DNA from: Ascoidea tarda (nom. inval.)
Taxonomy: Eukaryota; Ascomycota; Saccharomycetes; Ascoideales; Ascoideaceae
Direction: 5' to 3'
Assembly: GCA_030560485.1 (NCBI GenBank)
Contig: JAKTTS010000090.1
Span: forward strand, 1 to 38,702
Length of the DNA stretch: 38,702 nt
Shown here: piece by piece, positions 1 through 7,768 of the stretch
How positions within the stretch are numbered: position 1 is the stretch's first letter
Layout: every line of letters starts with the position of its first letter
Position numbers and translations under genes: made by a program
The notes under the pieces: model-generated
What the model saw: only the letters and a program-made list of their open reading frames with translations
What the model was told of the DNA's origin: nothing
Databases searched by the model: none

Positions 1-347
1 TGAGTTGTATAGTATAATTGAGGAGATTGGAGTGGTGGTTGTGTTGAAGCAGATACTCTTCCTTTAAAATTTTTCATGAAAATTGTGAGGATTGGAAAAT
101 AAATGTTACCCGGACGGGGTGTTTTGCGACTTTGGGAGAGAAAACAGGGCTGCGTAACCACGTTTATTTTAGTATGGAGAAGGAAATGAAGAGTAAATAA
201 TACAGGTTGTTGGGTGTTTATTGATGGAGACTGCAGCCAGGGTATTAGAGTAGAAGAGAAAAGAAGAGAAGAGAAGAGAAGAAACAGTACATATTATAAT
301 ACAAAACAGATAATTGGAATATGAGAATATGAGAATACGAGAGATAA
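1..347. other. Gene-free 3' flank of the lipase gene
   Basis: No supportable coding region is seen here. The stretch holds a TTACCCGG motif and, at about 250-290, a purine-rich run built of AGAAG/AGAGA units. It lies downstream of the lipase and may belong partly to a gene beyond the left edge. Confidence 0.6.
106..113. promoter_or_regulatory. Reb1-like site (TTACCCGG)
   Basis: TTACCCGG is an exact match to the budding-yeast Reb1 consensus. Reb1 sites position nucleosome-free regions and can block RNA polymerase II. Here it lies 235 bp past the lipase stop codon, so it could serve as a roadblock terminator or belong to a promoter left of the window. The function is inferred from the motif alone. 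Confidence 0.4.
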
Positions 348-1604
348 TTAAAAATAGTCAACTATAGAATCAGTACTGTTACAACCGTATATTTTAATGA
401 AATATTCGGCGTGGTATTGGCTATGGAGGAGTTTGCTTGGTTTCAAACTGTCCAGAGGATCTTCCAGTGGATTTTCGGGTAGTGGAAATGGAAGAAGAGG
501 CTGCTCAGTTTTTGAATTTGATTGAGTCTTGTAATTGATTTTATCCACTAAAAGAACATCTTGGTATAGATGTGGGAGATTTTTTTTGATGATTCTGAAT
601 TCGATACCACTATGGGTGTAAAGGGGATTTATTGGGACTTTTGGGATATAATCGCCATCATGAACAACTCTTATAAGCATATTTGAGTCAAAAGTTGAAT
701 TTGAATTTAAATTTGAATTTGGATTTGAATCTGAGTTCAAAATAAATTTTGGATTGTTTAATTTTTTAAAATTGTTTAAAGTGTTGAATTTTAAATCAAT
801 TTCGTTATTTAAATTTTTATTGCCAATTTTAGGACTAGCAAAAGATACCACTAGAGGGTTCCAGTTATTCAATAGTTGGAACTCAAAACCAATTAAATTA
901 GCCAATGCTCCACCCAAGGAGTGACCCGATATTATCACCTGGTAGTCTGGATATAAATCATGTAACTGGAGCATTTCGTTTAGAAACTGGTCCTTGAAGT
1001 TTTTGATTAAATTATAGAAACCCTGATGAATAAGACAGTTATTATTAATATCTTGACAAACATTTGAAGATTGATTGAAAATGGGGTTGTAAATGACAAA
1101 AGGAGTAGACAAGTCAGATATCCAATCTGTCACAGATAACGAACCTCTGAAAACCAAATAAATTCTCTTTTCCAATGGATGGTGATCAATGGCAATAAAA
1201 CCAGTGGCAGATAATTTTGCTGTATCGGATAATGTTACCGGCTCAAAGATCTTGATAATCTCAACATACTTGTTGGTCTTATAGGAACAGAATCTCAAGT
1301 TGGGACAGGAAGAATTCAACCTGCCTTCTTTCAAGTCCAAGTCGAGCAAGAAATCCAAATCTCCTGCTGTTGAAATACAATAGGCCACAGAGCACCAGTT
1401 TGAAAGTTCGACTAGCTCATCATAGGTTCCGTTTGAGAAACTATTGATTGCAAAGATTGAATTTAAATCTGAATTGGAATTTGATTCTGAATCCCTAAAG
1501 TTTGGCAAGTAAATTGAACTAGTGCATAAAAAATTTAAAACAAAAACTGGAATAAAAAATAATATGGAAGTACTTGACTTGGATAGAGTGGAGAGTATTT
1601 TCAT
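348..1604 (-). CDS. Secreted class-3 (Lipase_3) triacylglycerol lipase
   Basis: A 418-residue protein with the Lipase_3 alpha/beta-hydrolase fold, expected to hydrolyse acylglycerols or other esters outside the cell or in the secretory pathway. The first 30 residues form a hydrophobic signal peptide or anchor. The nucleophile elbow is GHSLGGA with Ser229. The acid is probably Asp318, in a D-x-x-P context, and the base His331 in YTHSGIEF. The oxyanion-side motif VFRGS lies at 151-155. Cys190, Cys183, Cys100 and Cys106 could form disulfides. A Ser/Asn low-complexity insert (about 289-309) sits between nucleophile and acid, and another at 38-50. The closest remembered families are yeast Lih1 (YJR107W) and secreted fungal lipases; the choice is not resolved. 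It is divergent from the PRY gene, which also encodes a secreted protein. Confidence 0.88.
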   Translation of the reverse strand: MKILSTLSKSSTSILFFIPVFVLNFLCTSSIYLPNFRDSESNSNSDLNSIFAINSFSNGTYDELVELSNWCSVAYCISTAGDLDFLLDLDLKEGRLNSSCPNLRFCSYKTNKYVEIIKIFEPVTLSDTAKLSATGFIAIDHHPLEKRIYLVFRGSLSVTDWISDLSTPFVIYNPIFNQSSNVCQDINNNCLIHQGFYNLIKNFKDQFLNEMLQLHDLYPDYQVIISGHSLGGALANLIGFEFQLLNNWNPLVVSFASPKIGNKNLNNEIDLKFNTLNNFKKLNNPKFILNSDSNPNSNLNSNSTFDSNMLIRVVHDGDYIPKVPINPLYTHSGIEFRIIKKNLPHLYQDVLLVDKINYKTQSNSKTEQPLLPFPLPENPLEDPLDSLKPSKLLHSQYHAEYFIKIYGCNSTDSIVDYF

Positions 1605-2710
1605 GTTTCACCAAAATAAATGGAAAGAATAAAGTCTGGGGTTATGAAAGCAGGAAAACAGGAAAACAGGAATTCTTCTTGAACCAAAACAATTCCTAGT
1701 CAACCAATAGAGCATAAAACAACTACGCGATGGTTTAGTTGGGTTCAGGCTCCAGTATCTCAGCTACTTGACTAAAATGAAATGAAAAGGCGAATCGAAT
1801 GAACTTGGGAATAGCAATCGCTGTGGAGTTAGAATAACGCTGCTCGCAACAAACAACAACACAAGGTCTGCCTCGCTGCACTGATATTATCTCAAAAACA
1901 GGTTTTTATCAACAGGAAATGGTCTTAGTTACGCTTCACGAATACCACTGAAGGCATAAACACTTGAACAGACTTCTGGAGTTGTTTTGCTTCCATCTCC
2001 TGGATCTTTTCTGGCTAATATTTGGGTGATACAAAACTCGACTGCGGCGGATCCCGTTTGGGGCGGGGATGCCCTGCCTATTTCTGCTGCAATTTGGCAC
2101 TTGCTGCCCAAAACAAGGGATCGGTTCTGTTTCCGCAGGGCGTGCTCTCCCAAGGGTTTCAAAGAGCTATTTTAGCGTTGATCGATGAGTTTGGAGAAGA
2201 TTTGAAGAAGTTTCTTTGGAGGATGAGTATATGTGGAATATCTTTGGTGTATCTTGGGTGTGTCTTTGGGAAGGCAGATACAATGGCCTTGCAAATGTGA
2301 CTATCAGCACCCACTGGCTATACCCTTATGAGTTCTGTATGTTGGCTCTACATTTCCACCTCTGAATGGCAACGTTCTTCTAATTCCATTTTATTTCTCT
2401 TCATGAGCACTGTGGTTTTGTATATAAAGATGCATCGTCCTTGGGTTTTTTGAATGCACTCTTCTTGAAGTTTTTATTATACCAAAAATCTACTCATCTA
2501 ATTTATTATCTTCTGGATAATCAAATTCAAACAGTCACTCCTTTAATACTCTCTCCATTCATTCCTTTAAATCTTTAATTTTCTCTTTCTTTTTTTTTAA
2601 GAAACATCCAAATTCCTAAAACTTCAATTTAATATATTATAACCTCCTACCAATCAGTTTATTTTGCTTAAAGAATCTCTTCGAAAACCCATTTCCTTGA
2701 CAAAACAAAA
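1605..2710. promoter_or_regulatory. Divergent promoter region, lipase / PRY
   Basis: This 1.1-kb stretch separates two diverging genes for secreted proteins. It becomes clearly GC-richer at about 1920-2160, including GGGGCGGGGA near 2060, which resembles a Mig1 or STRE-type zinc-finger site. Both strands have short open frames here, but none has a recognisable product and they overlap each other. The PRY-proximal part (2440-2700) is T-rich, then C/A-rich, as in yeast 5' leaders. Confidence 0.6.
2421..2428 (+). promoter_or_regulatory. TATA box for the PRY gene
   Basis: TATATAAA, an exact consensus TATA element, lies 283 bp upstream of the PRY start codon. It is the only full match I noticed in this promoter on the plus strand. 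The distance implies a leader of roughly 150-230 nt. Confidence 0.5.
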
Positions 2711-3766
2711 ATGAAATTTTCTTCAGTCTTATTAGCTTACCTAGCTCATGCTATCACTGCTCTTCCAGTTGTTGTCACCAACTATAAAGTGGTTTATGAA
2801 ACTGTTTACGAAACTGTAGTTCAACCTGCTCCAACCACTACCGCTGCAGTAGAAGTCAATACTGTTTATGCAGAACCCGAAGTTGAATACCAAACTGTTT
2901 ATATTGACCAATTTGGTAACTTGGTTACTGGAGATAACACAGATGTTTATGAATCTGCCGTCGAAGCCACCACTCCAACTGTTGAACCAACTACTGAACC
3001 AACTACTGAACCAACTACTCAATCAACCACTGCCGAAGCTGAAATTAGTGTTGCGGCTGGAAACAATAAATTTAAAGTCTATACCACTTACTTTACCAAC
3101 TATTACACTTATAAATCCAAGAATACAAAAAGAAATTCCAAAAAGACTTCAACAACATCAACACCAACCACCATTGTTGAACCAACCACTGTTGTTGAGC
3201 CAACTACAACTACAACATCAACATCGACACCAACACCAACACCAACCACTATTGAAACAACCACAACATCAGCTCCAGCTACTGTTGTTGAACCAACTAC
3301 AACATTGACCACTGCTGATCCAATTGCCACTGCTGTCTTAGATGACTTCAACTCTGTTCTTCTTAATACTCACAATGAAAAAAGATCTTTACATGGTCTT
3401 GATCATCTAGCCTGGAACCAAACTTTGGCTACATATGCATCTGATTTTGCTACTGCTTACAGTTGTCCATCAAATGGTCAATTAACTCATTCTGGTGGCC
3501 CATACGGTGAAAATTTGGCTTCCGGTTACACTTCAGAAGGTACTGTTGATGCTTGGTACAATGAAATTGAATATTACGATTTCAGCAACCCAGGTTACAG
3601 CTCTTCTACCGGTCATTTCACTCAAATTGTTTGGAAAGGTTCAAAACAAATTGGTTGTGCTTATAAAAAATGCGATACTGCCTTTGGCACTTATGTCGTT
3701 TGTGAATATTATCCAGCCGGTAATATTATTGGTTATTTCGACACCAACGTCGTTCCATTAGTTTAA
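2711..3766 (+). CDS. PRY1: Secreted CAP-domain (pathogenesis-related, PRY family) protein
   Basis: A 351-residue secreted glycoprotein. A signal peptide covers about residues 1-18 (cut near ALP). A long Ser/Thr/Pro linker with repeated EPTT units (88-105, 150-205) is likely heavily O-mannosylated. The C-terminal CAP/SCP domain spans about 212-345. CAP hallmarks are visible: the LLNTHNEKR start, cavity residues His260, Glu267, Glu285 and His302 (GHFTQIVWK), and cysteines 252, 316, 321 and 331. Yeast Pry proteins bind and export sterols and fatty acids, and the Candida homologues Rbe1/Rbt4 are virulence-associated. I infer the same type of role. The symbol marks the family; which paralogue it is cannot be told. 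Confidence 0.92.
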   Translation: MKFSSVLLAYLAHAITALPVVVTNYKVVYETVYETVVQPAPTTTAAVEVNTVYAEPEVEYQTVYIDQFGNLVTGDNTDVYESAVEATTPTVEPTTEPTTEPTTQSTTAEAEISVAAGNNKFKVYTTYFTNYYTYKSKNTKRNSKKTSTTSTPTTIVEPTTVVEPTTTTTSTSTPTPTPTTIETTTTSAPATVVEPTTTLTTADPIATAVLDDFNSVLLNTHNEKRSLHGLDHLAWNQTLATYASDFATAYSCPSNGQLTHSGGPYGENLASGYTSEGTVDAWYNEIEYYDFSNPGYSSSTGHFTQIVWKGSKQIGCAYKKCDTAFGTYVVCEYYPAGNIIGYFDTNVVPLV

Positions 3767-4242
3767 AATAAATACATTCAAAATTCTTAACGTTAAATCA
3801 GACAATTAGTTACATAATATAATTAATTCCCTCAAATTTATCCATTTTTTTTTTTCTTTTTTTTTTCCTGTGAGAATCTTCATTTACCTTTTATGGCTCT
3901 TATTTTTTTCAAATCTCTTGTGATTTTTACTTTGGAAATATAAAAATGTAAATCAAATATATTTGAGCACTGGAAATGTGGTCTGTCTTGTATATTGGTG
4001 CGTCTTTACGTAAAAGAATCGACAATCCGTAACAATTCAAAACAGCAATTTCGGAAATGTGATTACTAAGCAGAAAAAGCCGTATTTTGTTTCGATTGGG
4101 TCTTCGGTTGCTTTTTCTATTTTCGGTTGCCGTCAGCGGCCGCCGGTCTCGTCTTCAACGCCGTTGACGGCAAAATGCCCGATTGACAAGATCCATTTCT
4201 TCTTCCTCAGATAAACACAGTTTATTACTCAGCTCCACTTAA
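3767..4242. promoter_or_regulatory. Intergenic region upstream of the MoCF-domain gene
   Basis: The first part is the AT-rich, T-tract terminator area of PRY. From about 4070 the base composition turns GC-rich and holds a direct repeat of TTCGGTTGC (4103-4111 and 4122-4130), a NotI-type GCGGCCGC and the inverted repeat listed separately. The start codon of the next gene lies 69 bp past that inverted repeat. Confidence 0.55.
4127..4173. repeat. GC-rich inverted repeat, 14-bp arms, in the MoCF gene promoter
   Basis: TTGCCGTCAGCGGC (4127-4140) is matched by GCCGTTGACGGCAA (4160-4173). The outer 9 bp are perfect, and the whole 14-bp stem has a single mismatch that is a G-U pair in RNA. The loop is 19 nt. 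The element stands out from the AT-rich flanks. It could be a paired binding site for a Zn2Cys6 dimer (several CGG/CCG triplets) or a hairpin in a long leader RNA. Confidence 0.75.
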
Positions 4243-5418
4243 ATGTTCAGGAATTTATTGAATCTGAATAATTCCTTAAGATTACTTGTTAGCTGCTGCC
4301 ATAAATCTCGTAACAATCTATTCACAAATTTTTCTTATCCTAGAAATTTTTCAAAAATGTCCCAATTATCTACCTTACCAAAATTAAATTCAGTTACCCC
4401 ATTGGATGCTGTATCCAATTCATCACCAATTAAAACTGCTGCTGCTCTTGTAAGTTATCTATATATGTACACATATCTTCTCCAATAGGGTGAGAGCAAA
4501 AAAGACACAATAAAAAATAAAAAATAAATCAAAAATTGAAAACACCAATTTACTAACTTTGTTTTGTAACCATTCAATTATTTTATCATCTAGTTAATTG
4601 GAGACGAAATCTTAAATGGGAAAATTACTGATACAAACTCGAAATTTTTTGCCAAATATTGTTTTGCTCTCGGTATCGAACTCAAAAAAATTTTGGTGAT
4701 TGGTGACGACAAAGAAGATATTACCTCCTCCATCAAATTTTTAGCAAATAAATACGATTTTATTATCACTTCAGGAGGAATTGGCCCAACTCACGATGAT
4801 ATAACCTACCTATCAATCGCCGGAGCCTTTAACTGTGAATTAAAATTAGATGAATATGCTAGAGACAGAATGAGGCATTTCAGAAGAAATAAAAATGACA
4901 AGTTTTCTCAAGAACAAATTGATGCTCAATTAAGGATGGTTATTTTACCCCAGTCAAATGAAAAAATCGATGTTATCAATTATTATGTTTGCGATGACCT
5001 ATGGGTTCCAATTAATGCTGTTAACAACCAAGTTTTTATTTTACCTGGTGTTTCTCAATTATTCCAAAAATTATTAACTAATTTGAAACCTTATATTATC
5101 GGTCGTATTGACACTTCAGAAGCTGCATCATTTGAAAGATTTTATGTTAAAACTTCTAAAAAAGAATCTTTTATGGCTCCATTATTATCCAAATTGCAAG
5201 AACAGTATGATAGTAAATATGGTGTTGGTGAAATTAAAATTGGTAGTTATCCACACATGGGTTTGCAAATTAATACTGTCAGTATCATTGGAAGAAAAAA
5301 ATTACATGAAGATTTGAGAGATATAGTTAAAGTTTGCTCAAAAGAATTAGAAGGCACTGAAATTTCCAAGGAAGAAGAAGATATGTTGAGCGAAAATAGA
5401 GACGAAATTAAATTATAG
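4243..5418 (+). CDS. MoCF/molybdopterin-binding-domain protein (FAD synthetase N-domain type), spliced
   Basis: Joining 4243-4449 with 4594-5418 gives 343 residues in phase 0. The domain begins at the splice junction with LIGDEILNGK...DTN (70 on) and carries the signature TSGGIGPTHDD at 128-138. These are the standard MoCF_biosynth/CinA-N motifs. A later GSYP at 286-289 is typical of the molybdopterin-like domain of eukaryotic FAD synthetase (human FLAD1), where it has FAD-hydrolysing activity. No PAPS-reductase-like FAD-synthase half follows, so this is the stand-alone form. The first 38 residues are rich in Arg, Ser, Asn and Leu with few acids, like a mitochondrial presequence. A second in-frame ATG at 4357 has a stronger AAAAATG context. 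Its 3' end converges on RPN14 with a 68-bp gap. Function in flavin turnover is inferred. Confidence 0.85.
4450..4593 (+). other. Spliceosomal intron in the MoCF-domain gene
   Basis: A 144-nt intron with donor GTAAGT (4450-4455), a perfect branch site TACTAAC (4551-4557) and acceptor TAG (4591-4593). Removing it restores the conserved GDEIL motif directly after exon 1. The first exon would otherwise end within 14 codons of the junction. Confidence 0.9.
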
Positions 5419-5486
5419 ATTCATATATAGTTTTCCATGCTTATAAATTGATAAATATTTTAATTCAAGATTTTTTTATTTTTTTT

Positions 5487-6884
5487 TTAGTAATTAAATA
5501 AGGATACTGTACCATATTTGCAACCAATCAATAAGTTTGAGTTTGAATTTACAATGTTCTTTTTCAAGTTGATTTGATTTACCTGGGCTATATCGCTATA
5601 ACCACAGAAATAAGTTATATTTAATTTATTTTGTTCAATTAATTTACTAAATTCAACCGACATTAATATTTGATTGTTAGAAAGAATTATTAGGTCATTT
5701 ATCCCTTTAATAGAGTTTTCATTAAAATATAACGATGTGATAGGATTTCCAAAATTGATTTTTATTTTTGTAATTTCTTCAAACTTATTCAACAATACAT
5801 TGTTATATTTGAATATTTTAATTATACCGTTATTATAACCAACCGCTAAATAAAAATCCTTAGTAGAAGTTGTATTTTCTTCATCTGAATCAATCTCACC
5901 TTTATTTAAAGCTAAGGCTGTTATTGAAGAAGTCGAATCATTGATGTTTAAAATTGAAAAAAATTGATATTCATCAAATAAATTCCATGAAGTTAAACTA
6001 CCATTTGAATCACCAGTTATTATAAATTTTCCTTTAGTTTCGAATTCACAATTTTTATAATTTTTGTCTATTTGAAGTTTCTTTTCGTAATTTAGATCAT
6101 TATATGTGACCATTGATGTGATACCTGTTCTATTAGACACTCTATAAAAGCTCTTGACTAAAGTCTTTGAACCAATATCAAAAATTTTAACATTTGAATC
6201 ATTGGAAATGGTTAAAAAATTTCTTCCAATTTGACCAATGGTTTTAATATCATTGACTTTTTGTGTGTTTGTTAGAAATTCTCTAACTATTTCGCCAGTT
6301 TCAAGATTTATTATTTTTGTTTTGTAATCTAAAGAATTTGACATTAATACTTTATTAGACGGAAATATGATTAATTTTGAAATATCTAAATCATGATAAT
6401 TTTTGAAAAAATAAAGCATTTGATTATCCTTTGAATAATTCAAAATATAAATGTTTCCTTTGTTGTCGCCAATAGAATAAAATTTCAAGTCACTAGATAG
6501 GTCAATTGATGTCACATTTATATTTTTGTTTATATTAGTACTATTTGATCCATTTACTAGTTTATTTAAATCTATTGTTTTGTTTGGGGTCTTAAGCAAG
6601 TATCCATGATTTTTGAAGAGTACTTCATAGCTATTTTCATTCATAATTCTAAATTCAACCGAGCCTTTTTCAACATCACCAAGCTTGTTATTTGAGGCAA
6701 ATACTAACTTATCGTCATGCTTAGACACATTGATGAAATATTCCTTAGAATTCAGTTCTGTTTCATTAATCGGCTGAAAAGCTATCCAGAAGGTGTCCTT
6801 TTCTAACCTGTTGCTTTTCACATCGTCAATTACTTCCTTGAAGGACGACTGCACAGTAATCAAGCAGATTTCTTTCTCCATCAT
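5487..6884 (-). CDS. RPN14: Rpn14-like WD40 chaperone of 19S proteasome base assembly
   Basis: A 465-residue WD40/beta-propeller protein. I recognise it by collinear similarity to S. cerevisiae Rpn14 (417 residues, the PAAF1 family). Shared elements include DISKLIIFPS...L.S.S.D, the IGQIGRNFLT blade and a later blade with CEFETKGKFIITGDSNGSLTSWNLF. Rpn14 binds the Rpt ATPases and prevents premature docking of the base on the core particle, in cytosol and nucleus. WD dipeptides are degenerate, as in the yeast protein. The longer length comes from Asn/Lys-rich loops. Translation can begin at either of two adjacent ATGs; I took the first. No perfect proteasome PACE box is seen upstream. It diverges from CHP1 across 179 bp. 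Confidence 0.85.
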   Translation of the reverse strand: MMEKEICLITVQSSFKEVIDDVKSNRLEKDTFWIAFQPINETELNSKEYFINVSKHDDKLVFASNNKLGDVEKGSVEFRIMNENSYEVLFKNHGYLLKTPNKTIDLNKLVNGSNSTNINKNINVTSIDLSSDLKFYSIGDNKGNIYILNYSKDNQMLYFFKNYHDLDISKLIIFPSNKVLMSNSLDYKTKIINLETGEIVREFLTNTQKVNDIKTIGQIGRNFLTISNDSNVKIFDIGSKTLVKSFYRVSNRTGITSMVTYNDLNYEKKLQIDKNYKNCEFETKGKFIITGDSNGSLTSWNLFDEYQFFSILNINDSTSSITALALNKGEIDSDEENTTSTKDFYLAVGYNNGIIKIFKYNNVLLNKFEEITKIKINFGNPITSLYFNENSIKGINDLIILSNNQILMSVEFSKLIEQNKLNITYFCGYSDIAQVNQINLKKNIVNSNSNLLIGCKYGTVSLFNY

Positions 6885-7063
6885 TAATTACCAATGATTA
6901 TTATGAATAGAATCCTGATATCCAAAAGCATCCTCTAAAACAAATCCCAATAAGGAAATAGTTAAGTCATGTGATACACAACTATATAAACCAGAAAATC
7001 AAATTTTGCATATTGGCAATTCTTGCACCAAAAGAAGAACAAAAAAGGAGGTTTAATTCAAAA
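6885..7063. promoter_or_regulatory. Short bidirectional promoter, RPN14 / CHP1
   Basis: Only 179 bp separate the two start codons. TATATAAA at 6983-6990 points toward CHP1, 74 bp before its ATG. An E-box-like TCATGTGA lies at about 6967-6974. The space is too small for two independent promoters, so shared control is likely. Confidence 0.6.
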
Positions 7064-7510
7064 ATGTCTACAAGTACTTTTAATGCTGAAGAAGCTGACA
7101 ATTTTGAGGATATTGAAAAGCAATTTGCTGTCAAAGCGGTCCAACAGGCTGAAACGTTCTGGAATTTATTGAGCAAAGTCAAAGGTTCAAAATTGAAATT
7201 GACTAAACACGACGACTTTATTTACGAAGAATTAATCAAGGAGTTTCCTGAGTTTTCTGACCCAAAATACGTTGCTGTGATTTTGGAAGACGATTTGAAA
7301 AACCACAAAAGCAAAGAAAAATGGAGAAACTTTGTGAAGATATTCGAAGAGAAAATCGAAGACTACAACTTTGGTACGTTATTGAGAAGCGACTGCAAAA
7401 CCGAGTACGACCAACATGGCACGATCTTTGTTTTGCGAATCCAATTCTACTGCATTGAAATCTGCAGAAACAGATACAAATTGAATGACTGGATATCTGA
7501 AAAGAAATAG
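7064..7510 (+). CDS. CHP1: eEF1A chaperone Chp1 (PBDC1 family, Ypl225w)
   Basis: A 148-residue protein nearly collinear with S. cerevisiae Ypl225w (146 residues). Shared blocks include FNAEEADNFEDIEKQFAVKA, KLTKHDDFIYE, FGTLLRSD and a LNDWI-type end. The family (human PBDC1) acts as a dedicated co-translational folding chaperone for translation elongation factor eEF1A. The frame is open upstream without an ATG, so the start is the ATG at 7064 in AAAATGTC context, matching the MST start of the yeast protein. NEW1, another elongation-related gene, follows on the same strand 258 bp later. Confidence 0.92.
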   Translation: MSTSTFNAEEADNFEDIEKQFAVKAVQQAETFWNLLSKVKGSKLKLTKHDDFIYEELIKEFPEFSDPKYVAVILEDDLKNHKSKEKWRNFVKIFEEKIEDYNFGTLLRSDCKTEYDQHGTIFVLRIQFYCIEICRNRYKLNDWISEKK

Positions 7511-7531
7511 AACTGGCAATACACTTGTTCA

Positions 7532-7581
7532 TTCTCAAATTGAGAACCTGTAGATAGAGCCCTGTTCCATAATAGGGCTCT
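7532..7581 (+). repeat. Two adjacent inverted repeats after CHP1
   Basis: TTCTCAA-A-TTGAGAA (7532-7546) is a perfect odd palindrome. AGAGCCCT (7556-7563) pairs perfectly with AGGGCTCT (7574-7581) around a 10-nt loop. Both begin within 50 nt of the CHP1 stop codon, so they probably lie in its 3' UTR. They could form RNA hairpins that affect stability or 3'-end formation, or insulate the tandem NEW1 promoter. The structure is visible; the role is inferred. Confidence 0.65.
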
Positions 7582-7768
7582 GATTTTAAGTTTGAAAAAA
7601 AATTTATAATCCATCACTGTGGTTTTTATCACATGCAGCTGGATGAAGTTTAATTTTTCTAATATAAAAGGAGAATAAAAAATTTTCAGTGGGTGAAAAA
7701 ACTGTGTAATCCAGTTTTGGCTGTTTAGTAACTGAAATATATTGAATCAGCATCAGAAATCACTCAGG

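Noticed and set aside
1929-2300. Overlapping open frames on both strands in the lipase/PRY spacer
   Set aside because: They overlap one another, show no motif and lie in a GC-richer promoter island where stops are simply rarer.
6971-7063. N-terminal extension of CHP1
   Set aside because: The frame is open upstream but has no ATG before 7064, overlaps the TATA box at 6983 and is not found in the yeast homologue.
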